Positions 8,286 to 16,448 of a DNA stretch of 64,000 nt are shown piece after piece. The translations under genes and the position numbers were made by a program. The DNA is from Lentilactobacillus sunkii DSM 19904 (GTDB lineage Bacteria; Bacillota; Bacilli; Lactobacillales; Lactobacillaceae). The DNA lies in contig NZ_AZEA01000010.1 of NCBI RefSeq assembly GCF_001435575.1, forward strand, positions 1 to 64,000, in the 5' to 3' direction. Positions within the stretch are counted from its first letter, which is position 1, and the number at the start of each line of letters is the position of its first letter. Under the pieces are notes generated by a model that did no database searches, had not been told where the DNA came from, and was given only the letters and a program-made list of their open reading frames with translations.

Positions 8286-8321
8286 ATTCAAAAAGAACTG
8301 AATTCATCTCATTTTTTGATC

Positions 8322-8795
8322 AAAAAAGAAAGTCCTGCTCGCATACAGGACTTCCTAAGGGAATTTTATATTTCATATTGAGGGGTAATTCTTGTTCATT
8401 TCATATTGAGGGGTATTTCATGAAGTTAAGAATTTTATTTTGTTGGGTAATTCTTTGTAATTATTTGAGGGGTGAATATTTTATTGTGAGACGCTAGTGA
8501 TTCTGAACTTTCTCCATGGCATCAGTCCTTTCAATGTTGGCGTGAGTTTCAGCGCACGGTCTTAAGTTAACTCATGTGGTACTTTGGTTTTAGTAGCAGC
8601 TCCACACAACAAACCTCGTATGCCGGTTGGAACTGTGAATCTCATATTTAAACTTGGATTTTCTTTGAGTTTTCATTATTAGGTAATTGATCCTTCCTTT
8701 CGCATATCAATTTAGTCTGGAGCTGATTGGAAATTATTTAGGGGTTGGTACAGTTGTTCGAGTTGTTTGATGTTTACCTCCTCTCTTATTTGATT
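8322..8795 (-). ncRNA. Candidate csRNA-like RNA B with tandem C-rich hairpins
   Basis: Predicted leftward transcript of about 470 bases from CiaR-type promoter B to a terminator at 8353-8330 whose 24-base hairpin matches that of RNA A except for one base. Its 3' part (8455-8361) holds three hairpins with C-rich loops: AAGAATT/AATTCTT (8455-8428), TTCAT/ATGAA (8424-8400) and GAATT/AATTC (8391-8361). The 25 bases at 8400-8424 are identical to 8129-8153 in RNA A. The 5' part has only tiny reading frames (27-28 codons) with weak support. The full length is longer than known csRNAs, so a processed or internally initiated short form is possible. Confidence 0.5.
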
Positions 8796-8801
8796 GTCTA
8801 T

Positions 8802-8834
8802 AGATTATCTCATTGAACTTAAATGAAGCTTAAA
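8802..8834 (-). promoter_or_regulatory. CiaR-type promoter B
   Basis: Leftward: TTTAAG-cttca-TTTAAG (8834-8818), ten bases, then -10 TAATCT (8807-8802). Beyond the motif it is similar to promoter A, including the shared ACAATCAAATA after the -10, so the two units are duplicates. An AGGAGG sits downstream, but no ATG, GTG or TTG start follows it at a sensible distance. Confidence 0.65.
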
Positions 8835-8856
8835 TGAGAAAATAAAATCAAATTGT

Positions 8857-9294
8857 TTATTCGACTGCCAATCCTCCTTGGTAGCTGCCGACCTGGGTGC
8901 CAACAACTTCAATAGTGTAATTGCCTTTTTCAACCGGCAATGAACCGTTGGCATTTCCAGAATCAACATCGATAGTTTTGTAGACACTGCCGTTTTTATA
9001 GATCCTAATTTTAAATGGTTGATTGCTCTCGTCACCGCGTGCTTCAATTTCTGTCACATGGTACTTGAGGACGGTGTTTTCTTGGAGAACTTCAACTGTT
9101 TCTTTAAATTTATCGGCCTGACTTGTGGATTTAGTCTGCCGATGTTTGAATGGGTTATCCTGAGCTGAAAGAGCCGCATTTCTAACGGCTTCGGTTCGAA
9201 CCGTGGAAGCGTCAGCCACAATCGTTGGTAAAAAAGTTGTCCCAAAGATTGTCATGGCTGCGCCAAGTGTGTACCCGAATTTTTTAATATCCAA
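8857..9294 (-). CDS. Small secreted protein of a CiaR-type promoter
   Basis: A 145-residue secreted protein of no family I recognise. TTG start at 9294 with SD AAGGGAT seven bases upstream; the signal peptide (about 1-28, TLGAAMTIFGTTFLP then ADAS) starts there. The mature part has a charged linker (HRQTKSTSQADKFKETVE), then a probable beta domain (VLKYHVTEIEARG ... FKIRIYKNGSVYKTIDV ... GNYTIEVVG). There is no anchor. Its promoter (9406-9438) carries the same direct repeat as the two RNA promoters beside it, which places it in one regulon with them. Confidence 0.75.
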   Translation of the reverse strand: MDIKKFGYTLGAAMTIFGTTFLPTIVADASTVRTEAVRNAALSAQDNPFKHRQTKSTSQADKFKETVEVLQENTVLKYHVTEIEARGDESNQPFKIRIYKNGSVYKTIDVDSGNANGSLPVEKGNYTIEVVGTQVGSYQGGLAVE

Positions 9295-9405
9295 TCTATC
9301 AATCCCTTCTTGGTTAAGAATGTGTTGGTCTGATATTTAATGGTTGATATCAGTCATGCAGGTTGTGATTCGTTGGCATCGCTCCTTTCGTTATTGAATG
9401 ATCTT

Positions 9406-9438
9406 AGAATAATGGCGGGAGCTTAAACGCAACTTAAA
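9406..9438 (-). promoter_or_regulatory. CiaR-type promoter C
   Basis: Leftward: TTTAAG-ttgcg-TTTAAG (9438-9422), ten bases, -10 TATTCT (9411-9406). It precedes the small secreted protein with a leader of about 105 bases. The leader contains AAAGGAGCG followed by a nine-codon frame (9379-9350, ATG to TGA) that may be a leader peptide or chance. Confidence 0.65.
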
Positions 9439-9518
9439 ATCGGAAACCAATTCAAGAAAGTGCACTTTCCTTAATTAAAACGCAAACCTTTTTAGGAAAT
9501 CGCAATGATTGAATATAA

Positions 9519-9546
9519 AAAGCCATGATCATAGAGATCATGGCTG
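9519..9546 (-). terminator. Terminator of NAD(P)-binding protein gene
   Basis: Perfect hairpin GCCATGATC-loop-GATCATGGC with a U run on the leftward strand, 38 bases after the stop of the SDR-like gene. Confidence 0.8.
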
Positions 9547-9583
9547 AAAGTATTTAATGCTATATTGTTGAACCTTTTGAGCG

Positions 9584-10225
9584 TTAATACCAACTTGGCT
9601 TATCGCCGTCAGTATTTGGTTGATTAACACCCACCGAATGGTCGATTTCCTGACTTGGGTCATTGATCAGGCTGACCACAAAGTCGGCAATACTCTTTCT
9701 CGAGACTTCGGTCCCCTTGAAAGCTTCACCTTTCTGAGTTGTTTCGTAGCTGACAATATCTTTATTTGAGAGCCAGGCCGGTCGAATAATGGTGTAATCC
9801 AAGTCCGAATTTTCAATAACTTTAGCTGCAGCCGCATATGTTTCCAAATAACCACCGTCAAGTTGTTGATGATTCCATTTGCCAAAGTTTCCAGGAACCT
9901 CATCATAAATGCCTAAGGTTGAAATCCAAATCAAGCGCTGAAGTGTCGTTCGATCAATCGCCCCGACTACCGCCTTGGCTTCATCTTCAATATTCTTACC
10001 ACTGAGATTGGCATAGACAATGTCGATCCCATCCAACGCCTTGATGATTGCCTGCTTATCAGTGGCATCCCCTTCCACAACGGTTTCTCGTTTGGGGTCA
10101 GTCACTTTCAAACGACTGGCGTTTCTCAAGAAAAGTGTCAGGTGATGGTCAGTCTGGTCGAGGAGCTGCTTTTCAACCAACTTTGCAATCTGACCATTTG
10201 CCCCTAAAATCAATACATTTGCCAT
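9584..10225 (-). CDS. NAD(P)H-binding, NmrA/SDR-like protein
   Basis: A 213-residue protein with an N-terminal Rossmann fold: glycine-rich LGANGQIAKLV (about 7-17), an acidic residue motif GDATD, then IVYANLSG. The YxxxK pair of classical reductases is not clear, so it fits the atypical SDR a5/NmrA-type group (NAD(P)H-binding). Such proteins act as small oxidoreductases or redox sensors; the substrate is unknown. It has its own terminator and is a single-gene unit. Confidence 0.85.
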   Translation of the reverse strand: MANVLILGANGQIAKLVEKQLLDQTDHHLTLFLRNASRLKVTDPKRETVVEGDATDKQAIIKALDGIDIVYANLSGKNIEDEAKAVVGAIDRTTLQRLIWISTLGIYDEVPGNFGKWNHQQLDGGYLETYAAAAKVIENSDLDYTIIRPAWLSNKDIVSYETTQKGEAFKGTEVSRKSIADFVVSLINDPSQEIDHSVGVNQPNTDGDKPSWY

Positions 10226-10283
10226 AAATAATAGCCTCTTTTCAATTAATGCCTACTTCCACTGTAACAAATTTCACCAAAAA

Positions 10284-10309
10284 ACGGGTCGCAAATAGTT
10301 GCGATCCGT
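10284..10309 (-). terminator. Terminator of aldo/keto reductase gene
   Basis: Hairpin ACGGGTCGCAA / TTGCGATCCGT, with a U run on the leftward strand, eleven bases after the aldo/keto reductase stop. Confidence 0.8.
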
Positions 10310-10319
10310 CGAAATTTTG

Positions 10320-11144
10320 TTAAATATCAGTTGCGTTTAATTCATTCAAAAGCTTCATATCTTCTGGACTAATCTCAAAATCCAATTGGGTGTTGTTTTC
10401 AATGTGGGCCTTATGGGTTGCCTTTGGTAATGGCAGCACCTCATTTTGAAGAACAAATTTAATGGCCAACTGGGCAACACTCACACCATATTTATCGGCA
10501 ACTTTCTTGATGTCCAAGTTCTCAAGAATCGCACCAGTTGCAAGCGGTGAGTAGGCTTCTACCAGGATATCATTATCTTTGGCAAATTTAGTTGTCTCCG
10601 GTTCCGTAAACCCAACAAAGTAACGAATCTGGTCAACCATTGGCTTCACGTCGGCATGATCCAAGATATTCTGAAGGTCGTGGGCATTAAAGTTGGAGAC
10701 CCCAATCGCCTTAACTTGGCCACTGGCATAAATATCCTGCATGGCTTTCCAGACTTCAACGTTGGCGGCATCATAATTGGTTGACCCGCGTTCGCCCCAT
10801 GGCCATGGTGCATGAATCAAATATAAATCCAAATATGAAAGGTTCAAAGCTTTCATGGTTGAACGAAAATCAGCAATTGCGCCATCATAAGATTTAGTTG
10901 CTGCAGGTAATTTTGAAGTGACAAAGACGTTTTCACGATCAACATCGGAATCCAGAATCGCATCACCAACACTTTTTTCATTTCGATATGCTTTGGCAGT
11001 ATCAATGTGACGGTACCCAGCTTGAAGGGCCATGCTGACTGCATCATAGGTGTCTTTGCCGCCAGGAATCTGCCAGGTTCCAAAGCCCACCTTGGGAATT
11101 TCAATTCCATTATTTAATTTATAGGTATCAGTTAAAATCGACAT
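10320..11144 (-). CDS. Aldo/keto reductase (2,5-diketogluconate reductase type)
   Basis: NADPH-dependent reduction of aldehydes and ketones in the cytosol. The 274-residue TIM barrel has the family signatures GYRHIDTAKAYRNEKSVG (catalytic Asp and Tyr), a YLIHAPWPWG segment with the catalytic His, and IGVSNFNAHDL; a lysine in VTSKLP completes the tetrad. The length is typical for AKR5 enzymes. SD AAAGGAGG precedes ATG. It stands alone and faces away from the next gene. The physiological substrate is unknown. Confidence 0.9.
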   Translation of the reverse strand: MSILTDTYKLNNGIEIPKVGFGTWQIPGGKDTYDAVSMALQAGYRHIDTAKAYRNEKSVGDAILDSDVDRENVFVTSKLPAATKSYDGAIADFRSTMKALNLSYLDLYLIHAPWPWGERGSTNYDAANVEVWKAMQDIYASGQVKAIGVSNFNAHDLQNILDHADVKPMVDQIRYFVGFTEPETTKFAKDNDILVEAYSPLATGAILENLDIKKVADKYGVSVAQLAIKFVLQNEVLPLPKATHKAHIENNTQLDFEISPEDMKLLNELNATDI

Positions 11145-11323
11145 GTAAAATGCCTCCTTTGCTTTTGCGAGTATTTACATTATGGGCTTATTAGGCCAAA
11201 AAAGTAAGCAAAGGGCCTCAATCGTTATCATTTTTATACAAATCGGTCAAAACCAACTATTTGGGACAGCCGGTTATGAAACAACAAGCGATTCGTTGTA
11301 TCCTAAAGGTGGAGGTGAAGTCT

Positions 11324-11830
11324 ATGCGGAAATACAATTATTCAACAATTTTGATTAATTGGCTGGTATTCTTGCTTAGCCCAGTCATCCTCATTTTGAT
11401 AAACAGCTTCACTTTCTTCACCCTGTTCGATTTAAATAAGCCCTCTGGATCATTTGCAGGAACCAAACCGTTGATTCTGAATTTCATTTGGAATTTTGGA
11501 CTCTTATGCTTGCTGAACTACCTAACGACTTGGATTTTCTCCAAGAAACGACTGGCAAGTTTACCCATTAGTAATTACTTTCTAACATCCATTTCAGCAA
11601 TTATTGCCATATTAATCATCACCGGCAGCGCAGTTGCCGACATCACCCATTATTCCGTCATTGGAGTCGTCTCCATCTCCTTACCGGAAATCATTTCAAT
11701 TCCATGGCTATTTTACTTAACTTATAACACTTGGAGATATCAAAACCGACGTATTTTGGGCTTGACCGTCATCATTCAGATGTTGTATATCTGTCTGGCA
11801 TTGAACAACTTCTATAGCTTTGTAAATTAA
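11324..11830 (+). CDS. Small membrane protein of unknown function
   Basis: A 168-residue protein with about five hydrophobic segments (around 8-30, 48-68, 82-103, 113-133 and 143-163) and short loops. I recognise no family. The start at 11324 is chosen because GGAGGTGAAG lies a few bases upstream; an in-frame ATG at 11261 would add 21 residues without an SD. It has its own terminator and lies between two leftward genes, so it is a single-gene unit. Confidence 0.7.
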   Translation: MRKYNYSTILINWLVFLLSPVILILINSFTFFTLFDLNKPSGSFAGTKPLILNFIWNFGLLCLLNYLTTWIFSKKRLASLPISNYFLTSISAIIAILIITGSAVADITHYSVIGVVSISLPEIISIPWLFYLTYNTWRYQNRRILGLTVIIQMLYICLALNNFYSFVN

Positions 11831-11868
11831 AATGATGACCAAATTCAAATTGAATTTGGTCATCATTA
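11831..11868. terminator. Bidirectional terminator
   Basis: Nearly perfect palindrome, AATGATGACCAAATTCAA and its complement, immediately after the membrane protein stop and facing the stop of the leftward surface protein gene; it serves both. Confidence 0.85.
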
Positions 11869-11876
11869 TTTATTTT

Positions 11877-13184
11877 CTATCTTTGTGGCATCGTATAGTA
11901 CAGCTTCAAGGTATCGCCATACTTCGCATTGGCATTGGCAGAAACCGTTGCCTGCTTATTGAAATAATAAATCGGCGTGGTCGTTGTACCATCGGCGTTC
12001 TTAACTGAAGTACCCGTCAATGATGATAATTTATTAGGATCAGAGAATAAGACGTTGTCAAAGACTTTTGCCGGAACCGTTCCCTGAGTTTGACTTGAAA
12101 AGATGGTCATCTGAGCGTCCGTCAAAATTGGGTACGTGTTGTCCTTCAGCTGAGATGGATTAATCTGTTGGCCTGTGTTGGTCAAATAATAAGCAACAGG
12201 CGACAAGAAATTAGGCGTGATCGCATCGACATAAATCAGATAGTCGTTTGTTCCGATCGTGACATTGGCCGGTAGATTGGTCGGGTTTTGACTGCTGCTG
12301 ATCTTATAGCCGGTTGGGACGTTCTTGGTGGCAATGTCAGTGAGCTGAGTGGCGTTCTCAAGAATATCTCCTAACTTGGCACCATTGGTCAAAGTAGCCT
12401 CTGCTTTTAAATCAGTCTTTTGGATGATCCAAGTGTAAGCACCAACCGACTGGCCAGCAGCGTTCACATAATTAATCTTCACGCTGTTGTCATTTGTAGC
12501 TTGTTGGGAGTTCGGTGCAGTGACACCGCCGGCATAAACCCAGCCAACGATGGCGGAGTTGTTATCATCGGTCACTTTGTAGTAGAGATATTGTTCCCGG
12601 GTTTTAACCGCAGCATCGGTAATGGTAAATGTATCACTAGCATTGTAAGTACTCATATCCACTTGTTTGGCTTTATATTGGGACCATTTAGGATCTACCC
12701 ACAATGTGTATTTCTCAGGGTTGGTAAGTGTGTAGCCTTTCTTTTGGAGGGGCAAATTGGCATTTGCCATAGTGTTGGCGGGATTTAAGCCACCACCAAA
12801 ATTACCGGAAACCCGACCGCCATAAATCCAACCACGATAGACGCCGTTAAATGAAACGATCTTGTAGTAAACGGCGCCTAGACTAGTCGTTGCCACTCTG
12901 TAGGCACGAAAATATTGGCTTGAATTTTTGGATGAGCCATATTGCTGTAAGGTGTTCTTAGAGGCAAGCATCCGAGCACCGCGTAGCGTACCAGCCTTTG
13001 TGTACAGAGCATTGGTACCATTGGTAGTCACATTGCGGTTCTGTGGAGCCGTCTGCAATGCCTGATTGGATGTGATCCTAGCATAAGATCTGGCACTGGC
13101 ATTAGTAGTTGTGAAGCCCACTGTGCCAATCATCGCCGCAATCGCTAAAGCAAAATACATTGATTTTTTGAAACTCAAAGCCAT
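11877..13184 (-). CDS. Secreted surface protein with SH3-like and MucBP-like parts
   Basis: A 435-residue secreted protein. The signal peptide (MALSFKKSMYFALAIAAMIG, cleaved near ASA-RS) fixes the start at 13184, where ATGGGGAGTGG gives an SD; the longer frame to 13262 has none. The mature part has two related GW/SH3-like segments (YYKIVSFNGVYRGWIYGG and YYKVTDDNNSAIVGWVYAGG), then a MucBP-like region starting VKINYVNAAGQSVG. It has no LPXTG or membrane anchor, so it is probably held by the SH3-like repeats. Known for lactobacillus cell-surface proteins; the exact role is unknown. Confidence 0.8.
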   Translation of the reverse strand: MALSFKKSMYFALAIAAMIGTVGFTTTNASARSYARITSNQALQTAPQNRNVTTNGTNALYTKAGTLRGARMLASKNTLQQYGSSKNSSQYFRAYRVATTSLGAVYYKIVSFNGVYRGWIYGGRVSGNFGGGLNPANTMANANLPLQKKGYTLTNPEKYTLWVDPKWSQYKAKQVDMSTYNASDTFTITDAAVKTREQYLYYKVTDDNNSAIVGWVYAGGVTAPNSQQATNDNSVKINYVNAAGQSVGAYTWIIQKTDLKAEATLTNGAKLGDILENATQLTDIATKNVPTGYKISSSQNPTNLPANVTIGTNDYLIYVDAITPNFLSPVAYYLTNTGQQINPSQLKDNTYPILTDAQMTIFSSQTQGTVPAKVFDNVLFSDPNKLSSLTGTSVKNADGTTTTPIYYFNKQATVSANANAKYGDTLKLYYTMPQR

Positions 13185-13312
13185 GAAATCCACTCCCCAT
13201 ATTCTTTCTTCATTCAATCGTATTAAGTAAATGTTACCATTTTCCCAAATGTTATTGTACATTTCTTGATTGAATTAACCAAATCGACTTGCGGCTGTAA
13301 CCCTGAAGACAC

Positions 13313-13341
13313 AAAAGGTTGGCACTCAGCGCCAACCTTTT
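13313..13341 (-). terminator. Terminator after large surface protein gene
   Basis: Hairpin AAAAGGTTGGC / GCCAACCTTTT, just past the stop of the leftward 656-residue surface protein gene. A U run follows on that strand. Confidence 0.8.
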
Positions 13342-13347
13342 ATCTAA

Positions 13348-15318
13348 TCAATATTTTCCTTGAATGACTAATTTTTTATTTGCTGTGACATAGTAACCAT
13401 TTGATAGTTGATACCGAGTGGTCAAATTGTGGCCAATCAATTTCTTAACTTTCAAATGAGTACCCTTCTTGTATGACTTCGTCTTGCCAGTCAAATTCTT
13501 ATTCTTGTAAACATGAACACCTTTTTTCGAAATCACGGTAATTGTCTTGTTCTTTGGCATTGATTTGTAATAAACATTAACCACATATTTCCGGTTGGCG
13601 GTGATGTAACCAACTTTGCCAGCCGTCTTCTTATTATGATTGACGTCACGCACTTTATATCTTAATGCGCCACCATTGGAACGATCGTAGCCAACGATAA
13701 CAAACATCGGCCGGTTGGTTCTTGCTGCTTTTGGATAAGTGGCAATCCGTTGTGATTTCTTGAATGTTGCGTGTTTGTACATGTAAATCTTCTTGGTTGC
13801 ATAGACTGCTGCCCCTTTTTCAGCGGCGTAGTTTGGTAACCCGGTTGTCCCATCGCCCTTGGTTGGACTGCTTGGATTCCAGTTAGGGTTGCTTGGTGTT
13901 GGTGTCGGAGTTGGATTTGGGGTTGGATTTACCGGTGATGGTGTCCTTCCCGGAACGGTTACTTGGATGGTTTTGGTGATTGTCCGCTTGACGGAATCTG
14001 AATAAACAGCTTCGTAAGTGTAAGTGACATTGTAAACGCCTGGCGTGCTGGTATCCAGCGTGCCGTCAGCGTTGATATGACCATTATCGGACGTTACCTT
14101 AACATTGTCCTTGGTAACTGGGATCTTGGCCGAATCGGAATTGTTTTGTTTTGTCGGATCATACAAAGTAACATGATCTAAAGGATTCCATTTAGTACCG
14201 CGGTTGACGGTCGCATTATCGGCAACTAATACTTTTACGACCTGCCAGTTGATGCCACCAATTCCATTATGGCTTAAAACATCATGCATATATTTAAAGT
14301 AATCAGGATTGCCCGGGGTCAATGAACCTGGAACATTGGCTGTAAAGCTCTCATATGTTAATAAACGGCCATAATTCCAAACTGGCGCATATCCTCGTGA
14401 TTGAAGCATATCCCAAAACTTTTGCCCATTAGCGGCCTTCATTTGGTCGCCCAAAACCCGATATGTGGCATTGCTATAAAAGTTGGATCCGTCATTGGTG
14501 CCCAAGCCTTTATAAACATTGTCGATCTCAATATCATTGTTCAAATTAAATTGAGGCATCAGCGACTGCACATCAGTTGCCTGACGATAGTAGCCATCCT
14601 GATCTTTATAAGTGACCAAGTACTGGCCATTCATAAAATCAGGATATGTTTTTACATCCATCGGAATAGCAAACCTGAAGTAAATTGAAGTGCCGTCAAA
14701 ATTACCTTGATCAGCATTCCAACTCCAGTTGTTTTCCCGAAGTTGGAACGTATCAGATGTGCGAATTGGAGATGATTGATCATACTTTAACGGAACTGCC
14801 ACATCAACTGCTTTTCCAGGTGCCAAACTGCCATTAACTTGAACATTGGTTGGATATGGCTGATACAAAGTAATCCCTTGGGTATCGCCAGTAATTCTGC
14901 CCTCAGTTACAGGGTTCCCAGTTCCGGCAACCACAAATGGTGCATTTGCGTTAAAGTCTTTTGGAAAACGCAACAACTGGTTCAATTGGATGGATGCACC
15001 ACCAGCCGGATTGTTATTCTTCAAATAAATATGCGCATCAATATTTGGCTTTCCAGCAGCTACCCATTTGTTTGCATCAATCAGAGACTGGCGACTGGTA
15101 CCACCATAGTTTGACGTTTCCCCATTGATTGTAAAGTAAACCGCACGCTGAAGCGCTGGTTGATTACTATAGGATGAAAGTGCCGTATTACTTGAACCGG
15201 CACCGTTATAAATGATTGAATCAGCGTTTGCCTTCAGGCCGCTCCCAAACAAGCCCAAAACACCAAACACTGCAATCATCATAATAAGTTTGAAAAGCTT
15301 ACTAAATTTTCTAACCAT
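13348..15318 (-). CDS. Large secreted surface protein, Ig-like and DUF5776-type domains
   Basis: 656 residues with signal peptide FSKLFKLIMMIAVFGVLGLF then KANADS. The start at 15318 follows the SD CGGGGGGATATCTA; the frame extends eight residues further without an SD. The N-terminal half (about 40-370) resembles surface proteins with a pectate-lyase-like or WxL-like beta region, then an Ig-like domain (about 380-455, KIPVTKDNVKVTSDNG ... TKTIQVTVPG), a Pro/Thr linker (NPTPTPTPSNP) and a C-terminal repeat region of SH3/DUF5776 type (KIYMYKHATF, KKGVHVYKNKNLTGK). The N-terminal assignment is weak; secretion and the wall-binding C terminus are well supported. Confidence 0.8.
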   Translation of the reverse strand: MVRKFSKLFKLIMMIAVFGVLGLFGSGLKANADSIIYNGAGSSNTALSSYSNQPALQRAVYFTINGETSNYGGTSRQSLIDANKWVAAGKPNIDAHIYLKNNNPAGGASIQLNQLLRFPKDFNANAPFVVAGTGNPVTEGRITGDTQGITLYQPYPTNVQVNGSLAPGKAVDVAVPLKYDQSSPIRTSDTFQLRENNWSWNADQGNFDGTSIYFRFAIPMDVKTYPDFMNGQYLVTYKDQDGYYRQATDVQSLMPQFNLNNDIEIDNVYKGLGTNDGSNFYSNATYRVLGDQMKAANGQKFWDMLQSRGYAPVWNYGRLLTYESFTANVPGSLTPGNPDYFKYMHDVLSHNGIGGINWQVVKVLVADNATVNRGTKWNPLDHVTLYDPTKQNNSDSAKIPVTKDNVKVTSDNGHINADGTLDTSTPGVYNVTYTYEAVYSDSVKRTITKTIQVTVPGRTPSPVNPTPNPTPTPTPSNPNWNPSSPTKGDGTTGLPNYAAEKGAAVYATKKIYMYKHATFKKSQRIATYPKAARTNRPMFVIVGYDRSNGGALRYKVRDVNHNKKTAGKVGYITANRKYVVNVYYKSMPKNKTITVISKKGVHVYKNKNLTGKTKSYKKGTHLKVKKLIGHNLTTRYQLSNGYYVTANKKLVIQGKY

Positions 15319-15487
15319 TAGATATCCCCCCCGATATAACAATGAAAATCTGTTTTAGTTTACCCTTTTATTATATCAGTATGCATGGTTTGAAGCTTAA
15401 TTATTGGCTTCCTAATAGTTACAAGCACTTCGTCCAAAACTAAGAAAGGACACCTGATTGGCATCCCCTTATAAATACACATCAATT

Positions 15488-16429
15488 TTATTGTTCAGCG
15501 CCACGAATAAACGTTTCCGCAATCAGAGTAGGGTTGATCACACCACTTCCAGTTAATGACCATGGAGAACCAGTCTGATGGGTAATTTTACTCAAACCAG
15601 CAGCAGTTTTGTCACCGTAATCATTTAAAATATCAGTCAACAAATCAGAAATTTCAGAATCCTTCTGGATTAGATTGTAATCATCAAAAGCCCTTTTCGT
15701 AAGCCCCACAGATATAATATCCCGATGCCCGTTAAACGCTTGATGGACTTCTTCGACGACTGGGCCATAAGGCATTGCAACAATCGGTGAGTTAAATAAT
15801 TTCCCATGAGTTTTAGCTGCATATCTTCCAAATGCAAAATAAAGTAATTTAACAACCTTCATTTGAGTTAAATTCTCAATATTTTCGTCGCTTTTAGCAT
15901 CAAAATAATTGGTAACCCGATACCAATTGGTCAGCTGCAACGCAGTGTACCTGGGCTGGGGAGCTTTTGAAACAACAACATCATCATTTTTGGTGTCCAA
16001 ATAATCCTTAACTTTTTTGACAACAACACTTGGTAACTTATTTTGCTGTTTATCTTCATTCTGTTGAATGAAATTGTTCAGTAAATGGTTATCAGACATT
16101 AATGCCTTCAGCAATTGATTGTTTGATTCAGACGGAAAAGCACCTGTTTCATATAACGCAACTGTGTTCGGACTCCAACCAAGTAGTTTAGCAAATTCTC
16201 TCTGTGACAGCCCCACCTTTGCACGGTATCTCTTGATATCATCGGGAGATACCAGATCCAGATCTTTACGATACATGGCGTTGGCAATTTCCACAGCTTG
16301 GTCATCTAGTTTAGTGTCATCGACGAGTTTATCGGTTGCACTGTCAAATCGGGCAGGAGCAGTAACAGTATATTCATGACCATGAATCAAAAATGTATTC
16401 GTGTGATTTTTAATATAAGTTTGAGTCAT
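15488..16429 (-). CDS. Panacea-domain antitoxin with XRE helix-turn-helix
   Basis: A 313-residue antitoxin. An MqsA/XRE-type HTH (about 65-115: KRYRAKVGLSQREFAKLLGWSPNTVALYETG) is followed by a DUF4065/Panacea domain (about 165-300: LQLTNWY, MKVVKLLYFAFGRYA, PIVAMPYGPVVEEV). Panacea antitoxins are known to neutralise many unrelated toxins through this shared domain. It lies 19 bases downstream of the reconstructed stop of a frameshifted MqsR-like toxin and has its own SD GAGGAGG. The HTH suggests that it also represses the pair. Confidence 0.88.
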   Translation of the reverse strand: MTQTYIKNHTNTFLIHGHEYTVTAPARFDSATDKLVDDTKLDDQAVEIANAMYRKDLDLVSPDDIKRYRAKVGLSQREFAKLLGWSPNTVALYETGAFPSESNNQLLKALMSDNHLLNNFIQQNEDKQQNKLPSVVVKKVKDYLDTKNDDVVVSKAPQPRYTALQLTNWYRVTNYFDAKSDENIENLTQMKVVKLLYFAFGRYAAKTHGKLFNSPIVAMPYGPVVEEVHQAFNGHRDIISVGLTKRAFDDYNLIQKDSEISDLLTDILNDYGDKTAAGLSKITHQTGSPWSLTGSGVINPTLIAETFIRGAEQ

Positions 16430-16448
16430 ACCAATCTACCTCCTCGAA

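Noticed and set aside
8555-8575. A possible fourth CiaR box (TTAACTTAAG) inside RNA B
   Set aside because: There is no second TTTAAG at the N5 distance and no -10 hexamer ten bases further on.
8680-8790. A peptide gene after AGGAGG in the first part of RNA B
   Set aside because: No ATG, GTG or TTG at a suitable distance; the only frame would need an ATC start and has 20 codons. Frames of 27-28 codons further on (around 8590-8675) have weak support.
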